48,005 nt of DNA, from assembly GCA_015493745.1 (NCBI GenBank), contig WGCN01000201.1, forward strand, positions 1 through 48,005. Reading direction: 5' to 3'. Positions within the stretch are counted from its first letter, which is position 1; every line of letters begins with the position of its first letter. Positions 43,838-48,005 of the stretch are shown one piece after another. A program made the position numbers and the translations under genes. Source of the DNA: Calditrichales bacterium. GTDB taxonomy: Bacteria > Calditrichota > Calditrichia > Calditrichales > J004. The notes beneath the pieces are model-generated. The model saw only the letters and a list, made by a program, of their open reading frames with translations, made no database searches and was not told where the DNA came from.

Positions 43838-44959
43838 ATGCGAAAAATCTTACTCATATTGCTCTGCATTCTTTCCCTGCATGCTCAAAAACCATCTTCC
43901 GGAAACTATATGCTTTTTGTTGGAAACTATACTCAGGACGACAGTCAGGGAATCGATGTTTACCGTTTTAATGGCCAGTCGGGTAAACTGACCCTGGTTA
44001 ATACCATCCCCGGCGTGAAAAATCCTTCCTATATTGCCCTGAGCCCCGACGGTGGCTTTTTATATGCCGTGGAGGAATTGACGCACCGGACGGACAAAGA
44101 GGCGGGGCGGATCAGCGCCTTTAAGATAAGCGATCTGAAAAGGGGAAAGGCTCAAAAGCTAAACACGGTTTCATCGGCAGGGGAGGCGCCCTGTTATATC
44201 ACATTTGACGCGGGCGGCAAAAACCTGCTGGTGGCCAACTATCTGGGAGGCCGCGTGGGAATGTGGCCGCTTAAGTCCGACGGCCGGGTTTCCGACAGTC
44301 CCCTGCTTTTTCAGGCGCCGGCGGAGAAGAGCGCCTCCCATATGCACAGCATCCGACCGCTTGGTGGATCCGGTTTACTGCTGGCCGCGGATTTGGGGCG
44401 GGACGCCCTTTATGTGCTAAGCCCGGACAAGGCACAGCGGGAGTTAAAGGCAACGGCTCTTTTAAAGGTTCCCGCCGGTAGCGGTCCCCGGCATTTTGAT
44501 TTCCATGACGACGGCGCTTTCCTTTATGCGGGCAATGAAAAAGGTAACACGGTTTCTTTTTTTCGGCGGGTCGGGCCAGCTCCCGCGCAATACCGCTATG
44601 AAGGTGATTTCAGTACCCTGCCGGACGGTTTCGGCGAAAAAAGCTGGGTCGGGGATATCCATGTTCATCCCCGCCTGCCCTATCTGTATGTATCCAATCG
44701 CGGCCACAACTCCCTGGCCCGTTTTAAGATTGAAAAAGATGGCCGGCTGAGGCTTGAGGGGGTTACCGACGTGGGTGGAGACTATCCGCGAAATTTTGTT
44801 TTGGACAGGGAGGGTAACTTTTTGCTGGTCGCGCATCAAAAGAGTTTTTCCATCAGTCTGTTCCGGGTGGACGCGCGGGATGGTTCCCCGCACATCGTTA
44901 AAACCATAAAAACAGCCGCATCCCCGGTTTGCCTGAAGTTGTTTCCCATTAATAATTAA
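43838..44959 (+). CDS. Secreted lactonase-family (PF10282-type) beta-propeller
   Basis: 373 residues with a short signal peptide (about 1-16, 'LSLHAQ'). It has the seven-bladed lactonase/6-phosphogluconolactonase-like pattern: 'MLFVGNYTQDDSQGIDVYRFNGQSGKLTLV', 'NPSYIALSPDGGFLYAVEEL', 'PCYITFDAGGKNLLVANYLGGRVGMWPL', 'HMHSIRPL', 'GPRHFDFHDDGAFLYAGNE', 'DIHVHPRLPYLYVSNRGHNSLARFKI', 'YPRNFVLDREGNFLLVAHQ'. Cytoplasmic members hydrolyse 6-phosphogluconolactone (Pgl), but the signal peptide puts this one in the periplasm or outside, so another lactone or a binding role is likely. No clear SD. Confidence 0.88.
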   Translation: MRKILLILLCILSLHAQKPSSGNYMLFVGNYTQDDSQGIDVYRFNGQSGKLTLVNTIPGVKNPSYIALSPDGGFLYAVEELTHRTDKEAGRISAFKISDLKRGKAQKLNTVSSAGEAPCYITFDAGGKNLLVANYLGGRVGMWPLKSDGRVSDSPLLFQAPAEKSASHMHSIRPLGGSGLLLAADLGRDALYVLSPDKAQRELKATALLKVPAGSGPRHFDFHDDGAFLYAGNEKGNTVSFFRRVGPAPAQYRYEGDFSTLPDGFGEKSWVGDIHVHPRLPYLYVSNRGHNSLARFKIEKDGRLRLEGVTDVGGDYPRNFVLDREGNFLLVAHQKSFSISLFRVDARDGSPHIVKTIKTAASPVCLKLFPINN

Positions 44960-45060
44960 GCGTTTTTTTAATTTTTCCCTTTATATGTTTAAATAAAAAT
45001 ATTTTTTTCTTATATTTACTTATCTGTTTGCCTTAAAAACATTTTTGAACAAGGATATTT

Positions 45061-45531
45061 ATGCGAGATAAAATTGATAATATTGACATTGCCATTCTGG
45101 AAATTCTGCAAAAGCAGGCCCGTACCAAAAGAAATGAAATCGCCGAAGTTGTCGGTTTGTCCCTGCCTTCCGTCAGCGAGCGTATATCCAAGCTTATGGA
45201 AAAGGGATATATTTCCGGTTTTCATACCCATCTTGACCCCAAGAAATTCGAACTCAATGTTACCGCATTCATTTTTGTCACCACCGATCTGTCCGATACC
45301 AGTAACGAGATATCGATAAAGGCCAAGGCCCATTCCTTTGTGCAAGAGTGTCATTCCATCACCGGCAGCGGTTCCCATATCATGAAAGTCCGTGTCCGGG
45401 ACATCGATCAGCTGGAGACCTTTCTCAATACGGTGCGTTCCTGGTCGGGGGTTAAAAACACCCAAACCAACATTGTGCTTTCCACGGCCAAAGAGACTAT
45501 GGATTTGCCGGTCCGGGAAATTAAATCCTGA
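45061..45531 (+). CDS. Lrp/AsnC-family transcriptional regulator
   Basis: 156 residues. The N-terminal winged helix covers about 1-60 ('IDNIDIAILEILQKQARTKRNEIAEVVGLSLPSVSERISKLMEKGYISGFHTHLDPKKF'), and the RAM ligand-binding domain follows with the 'VQECHSITGSGSHIMKVRVRDIDQLETFL' core. These regulators respond to amino acids or related metabolites. AAGGAT SD precedes ATG. It is a single gene in AT-rich surroundings; the targets are not evident. Confidence 0.95.
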   Translation: MRDKIDNIDIAILEILQKQARTKRNEIAEVVGLSLPSVSERISKLMEKGYISGFHTHLDPKKFELNVTAFIFVTTDLSDTSNEISIKAKAHSFVQECHSITGSGSHIMKVRVRDIDQLETFLNTVRSWSGVKNTQTNIVLSTAKETMDLPVREIKS

Positions 45532-45535
45532 TTAA

Positions 45536-45565
45536 TTGAGATCGATTTATAAAATCTGTTATATT
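45536..45565 (+). promoter_or_regulatory. Putative sigma-70 type promoter for the DUF350/lytic transglycosylase pair
   Basis: TTGAGA (45536-45541) and TATATT (45560-45565) with 18-bp spacing, 43 bp upstream of the DUF350 start, which has a strong GAGGAGG SD. Assigned by eye. Confidence 0.4.
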
Positions 45566-45608
45566 ATACCCCAGTGAATAAAACCATACGCTAATAGAGG
45601 AGGTTCGG

Positions 45609-45839
45609 ATGGATTGGTTTGACGCCATCATGATCCGCAATTTTATTTATGCCGTCTTCGGGGTGATCATCGGTATCCTGTCCGCTTTGGGAACCTATAA
45701 GCTGTTTAACAGCACCACCCGTTTTGATATCCCCAATGAACTGGAAAAAGGCAATCTGGCCGTGGGCATGGTAGTCGGAGGTATATTTATAATGATCGGT
45801 TTGATTGTCGGTTTGATCATCGGGATGAGCCTGAACTGA
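45609..45839 (+). CDS. DUF350-type small membrane protein
   Basis: 76 residues with two membrane helices ('FIYAVFGVIIGILSALGTYKLF' and 'LAVGMVVGGIFIMIGLIVGLIIGMSL'). Between them is the DUF350 hallmark 'FDIPNELEKGNLAVGMVVGG', where an acidic-Lys-Gly-Asn turn leads into the second helix. DUF350 proteins usually have two such units; this is a single-unit, half-size form. Function unknown. A strong SD precedes ATG, and its stop overlaps the start of the lytic transglycosylase gene by one base (TGATG), so the two are co-translated. Confidence 0.75.
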   Translation: MDWFDAIMIRNFIYAVFGVIIGILSALGTYKLFNSTTRFDIPNELEKGNLAVGMVVGGIFIMIGLIVGLIIGMSLN

Positions 45840-46585
45840 TGAAACGGTTAAGGTATTTTCCGCTGCTGTTGTTTTTGTTTTTCCTGCCGGGCTGTAATAT
45901 GGCCGAAATGGAAGCGCAATCCGATCCGGTGGCGGACGATTCATTGCTGGCGGTTATAAAAATGCGTATCGAGGAAAAGAAGGAACTGGAACGCATGCGC
46001 GAGGAACTGTTGCGCAGTCCGGTGGGCTATTCCATAAAAAAATACAAGCCCATCATAAAAAAATATGCCAAGCGCTACGGATTTGACTGGCGGCTGATAG
46101 CGGCGCAGATTGTACAGGAATCCGGCTTTCGTGAAAAAGCGCGCAGCCGGGTGGGGGCCCGGGGATTGATGCAGATTATGCCTTTTACGGCCCGGGAGAT
46201 CAGCCGCGAACTGGATATCGAATACATTATGCGCAATCCGCGGGAAAATATCACCGCCGGAATCTATCATCTTAACAAACAGATGGGCTATTTTCGCGAT
46301 GCCCGCCTGGAAGACCGTACGCAACTGGCCCTGGCCAGTTATAACGCGGGCGCCGGACGGGTTTTTGACGCTCAGGAGATATCGGCTTATTTTCGCCAAC
46401 CCACCAATCAATGGCCTACGGTCAGGCCTTATCTTTCCCTGTTAAAACGCAGCGACTGGGAGTTGCACCTGCAGGTTTGGCCCGATGGCAAGCCGCGCCA
46501 CGGCTATTTTTACGGCTATAACGAAACCATCAATTATGTAAATCATATCTGGGAACGCTACCAGCTTTATAAGAAAATTCTGTAA
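45839..46585 (+). CDS. Membrane-bound lytic murein transglycosylase (lipoprotein, SLT family)
   Basis: 248 residues. Lipoprotein signal with lipobox 'FLPGC' (Cys19). After a helical linker the SLT/GEWL domain spans about 65-200: catalytic Glu94 in 'AAQIVQESGF', 'SRVGARGLMQIMPFTA', 'NPRENITAGIYHLNKQM', and 'LALASYNAGAGRV'. It cleaves the glycan strand to 1,6-anhydro-MurNAc ends at the outer membrane. The C-terminal 'YGYNETINYVNHIWERYQLY' is typical of MltF-like enzymes; the N-terminal substrate-binding domain of MltF is absent. It is coupled with the DUF350 gene and convergent with the BtuF-like gene (18-bp gap). Confidence 0.93.
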   Translation: MKRLRYFPLLLFLFFLPGCNMAEMEAQSDPVADDSLLAVIKMRIEEKKELERMREELLRSPVGYSIKKYKPIIKKYAKRYGFDWRLIAAQIVQESGFREKARSRVGARGLMQIMPFTAREISRELDIEYIMRNPRENITAGIYHLNKQMGYFRDARLEDRTQLALASYNAGAGRVFDAQEISAYFRQPTNQWPTVRPYLSLLKRSDWELHLQVWPDGKPRHGYFYGYNETINYVNHIWERYQLYKKIL

Positions 46586-46603
46586 ACCGGACACTCCCGG
46601 CGG

Positions 46604-47458
46604 TTACTGCCTAAGGGCGCGGGCCATTGCCCCGGCCAGCCTGTAAACCCTTGGTCCGGGTATCATAAAGCCGCTGCCGGATATAATGACAACATGCCTG
46701 TTTTTTACCGCTTTCAGGCGTGGCTCCTCTTGCCATTCCCTTAATAAACGCTGCCGGGTGGTTCGGCTGGTATCGCCGGTAAATTCAATGATGATATCGG
46801 GGTCCCGCTTCAGAAGATCCTCGCGGCTGATCTGGCTGTATGAGGCGCCTAAATCGGCAAAGACGTTTTTCCCGCCACACCATTGCAGAAGTTCATCGAT
46901 AAAGGCGCCGGGCCCGCTTACCCCGATTTGCGCGGGGCGGCCCTGGGCCCTTCCCAAAACCAGCATCACCCGCGGCGGGTTGGCGTAATGGCGCCGGTAG
47001 CGGCTCAGGGAGTCGCTGATCAGCTTTTTAAGGCTGTCGGCCCGTGATGGCACTCCGCACAGGCGGCCGGTGGAGTCGATGGCGGCGTAAATATCCGAAA
47101 TGGTTTTTTCCGGCAGGTAGTGCACCGGCAGCCCCAGTTTGCGAAAATTATCCTCGCCGCGCCGGAAAGAGGCGGTGGCCAGGATCATGTCCGGCTTCAG
47201 GGCGCTGATGATCTCCAGGTTGGGATTAAGTAAGCCGCCGACATGTTGCTTGGTCAGGGCTTCGGCCGGGTAGCGGGCATAATCGCTAACGCCGACAATG
47301 CGATCGCCCAGGCCCAGGGCAAAGGCGATTTCCGTTGTGGAGGGCGCCAGGGTAATAATGCGCCGGGGCTGAGAAATGTTTTTTGCCGTTTGCCGCCGGC
47401 CGCAGCCGCTTAACAACAGGATAAGGCCAAGGATAAAAAACAGATATAAACGCTTCAT
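46604..47458 (-). CDS. BtuF/FhuD-type ABC transporter substrate-binding lipoprotein
   Basis: 284 residues. Lipobox 'LLSGC' (Cys19). The class III periplasmic-binding fold is shown by 'PRRIITLAPSTTEIAFALGLGDRIVGVSDYARYP', 'GGLLNPNLEIISALKPDMIL', the long central helix after 'GLPVHYLPEKTISDIYAAI', and 'GPGAFIDELLQWCGGKNVFAD'. This family binds cobalamin, haem or ferric siderophores. Cobalamin is favoured because the upstream truncated gene is a YncE/DUF5074-like propeller of the kind found with B12 receptors in Bacteroidetes. Permease and ATPase genes are not in the window. No clear SD. Confidence 0.87.
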   Translation of the reverse strand: MKRLYLFFILGLILLLSGCGRRQTAKNISQPRRIITLAPSTTEIAFALGLGDRIVGVSDYARYPAEALTKQHVGGLLNPNLEIISALKPDMILATASFRRGEDNFRKLGLPVHYLPEKTISDIYAAIDSTGRLCGVPSRADSLKKLISDSLSRYRRHYANPPRVMLVLGRAQGRPAQIGVSGPGAFIDELLQWCGGKNVFADLGASYSQISREDLLKRDPDIIIEFTGDTSRTTRQRLLREWQEEPRLKAVKNRHVVIISGSGFMIPGPRVYRLAGAMARALRQ

Positions 47459-47528
47459 GGTACACTTTCGCTTATTTTAGACGTTATGGTCAGGCGGCAG
47501 GCCTGAAGCTCCGTGCCGCTGTAAAAAT

Positions 47529-47561
47529 GCCGGAGAAAGGTTTTTCCCCGGCGTTTTTTTT
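47529..47561. terminator. Bidirectional terminator-like hairpin between the propeller and binding-protein genes
   Basis: GCCGGAGAAA pairs with the TTCCCCGGC side (47529-47552, one mismatch). It is followed by a T8 run on the plus strand and ATTTTT on the minus strand. It lies 50-90 bp beyond the end of the propeller gene and may separate it from, or attenuate expression of, the binding-protein gene. Confidence 0.55.
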
Positions 47562-47614
47562 GTAAAGAGGGCCGGTTCTCCATCTGCTTACGTGGACGCG
47601 CCGGCCCGGAAAGC

Positions 47615-48005
47615 TTATTGGTAGTAAAAGACAATTTTACCGGGTATGATGCCGGCAACGTAGCGCTTGACTTCCTTACCGTCTTTGTCAAAGATAATCA
47701 CTTCCCCGTTCTGGGTAAAATCCTTGGCGTCGGTAACAAAAAACTGTTCGCTTACTTCATCATAGGCAAAGTTGTAAAAGAATCCACCGTCGATAAAGGT
47801 GCTGTCGGTTACCTGCAGGCTTTTCTGATTGTACTGCACAATGGCGCCGTTTTTATAGTAAGCGTAGCCGTTGTCATCCATCACCAGGCGCCCGGGGTGA
47901 CCGCCGATGATCATGGAGTCGGTTACGCTTAGCGTGGTGGGGTCGATGACGTAAAGACCGCCCGGGGTGTCGTCATTGGGGTTGTAATAGTCTCCGTAGC
48001 TGCCG
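47615..48005 (-). CDS. Truncated YncE/DUF5074-like beta-propeller protein (5' end beyond the window)
   Basis: 130 codons are visible up to the right edge, reading on without a stop, so the gene starts outside. Repeated propeller blades are seen: 'GGLYVIDPTTLSVTDSMIIGGHPGRLVMDDNGYAYY', 'NGAIVQYNQKSLQVTDSTFIDGG', 'NFAYDEVSEQFFVTDAKDFTQNGEVIIFDKDGKEV', ending 'AGIIPGKIVFYY'. This blade style is that of YncE and DUF5074 proteins, which are surface or periplasmic and often sit beside TonB-dependent vitamin B12 receptors. An internal ATG at 47914 is not the true start. Confidence 0.7.
   Translation of the reverse strand, partial: GSYGDYYNPNDDTPGGLYVIDPTTLSVTDSMIIGGHPGRLVMDDNGYAYYKNGAIVQYNQKSLQVTDSTFIDGGFFYNFAYDEVSEQFFVTDAKDFTQNGEVIIFDKDGKEVKRYVAGIIPGKIVFYYQ

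Noticed and set aside
47459..47614. Possible cobalamin riboswitch before the BtuF-like gene
   Set aside because: No B12-box or matching core pairings were found; only terminator-like hairpins are present.

Overview
The window looks like chromosomal DNA of a Gram-negative bacterium of the Fibrobacteres-Chlorobi-Bacteroidetes (FCB) superphylum. A Calditrichaeota/Ignavibacteria-like lineage is my best guess. The evidence is indirect: a short primary-type sigma factor lacking region 1.1, a DUF5683 protein, a kelch protein with a FlgD-like/sorting-type C-terminal domain, many secreted beta-propellers, a TonB-dependent receptor with a carboxypeptidase-regulatory-like head, lipoproteins, and KDO synthesis (kdsB). 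I cannot name the species.

Layout. Positions 1-577 are AT-rich and hold the tail of a phage-type replication/winged-helix gene, ending at a terminator and tRNA-Asn (613-684). A small protein and a receiver-histidine kinase follow (908-2302). Minus-strand housekeeping genes are next: pfkB-type kinase, argS, rsfS and a LytR_C anchor protein (2299-5848), then a small secreted Gly/Tyr-rich protein. The SRP RNA starts a classic replication/repair block, dnaX-ybaB-recR (6716-9381). dnaX has a 10-A slippage-type tract and a degenerate zinc module. After a metallo-beta-lactamase-fold protein and a bifunctional nuclease comes an envelope region: an NHL propeller overlapping a 1166-residue outer-membrane protein (11153-15534). 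Facing it is a compact minus-strand operon of lipoprotein, sigma-54 activator, Ser/Thr kinase with PEGA domains, kelch protein and DUF5683 protein (21611-15562).

From 21878 to 30450 the minus strand carries a diguanylate cyclase, pyrG, kdsB, gatC, a CapA-like protein, an M23 peptidase with a long leader hairpin, the primary-type sigma factor, then a small operon of two EutN/CcmL (bacterial-microcompartment vertex) proteins plus a coiled-coil protein, and a patatin-like phospholipase. No hexameric shell gene is visible. Then come a DUF2007 protein, an aminotransferase, an unusual fusion of a cyclic-nucleotide-binding-like domain to a 6-phosphofructokinase-like domain with altered active-site residues (32570-34045), and trmH.

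Positions 34962-43789 form an envelope-transport locus. A TonB-dependent receptor is divergent from a TetR-led operon (TetR, LolA-like carrier, two FtsX-type permeases, ATPase, beta-barrel) whose promoter overlaps a clear TetR-type palindrome. The right end holds a secreted lactonase-family propeller, an Lrp regulator, a DUF350 membrane protein with a lytic transglycosylase, and a BtuF-like binding lipoprotein downstream of a truncated YncE/DUF5074-like propeller.

The most interesting items are the orphan EutN pair, the CNBD-PFK fusion, the TetR/Lol-like export cassette, the dnaX slippage site, and the wobble-preserved hairpin upstream of the M23 peptidase. No CRISPR array, rRNA or intact insertion sequence was seen.
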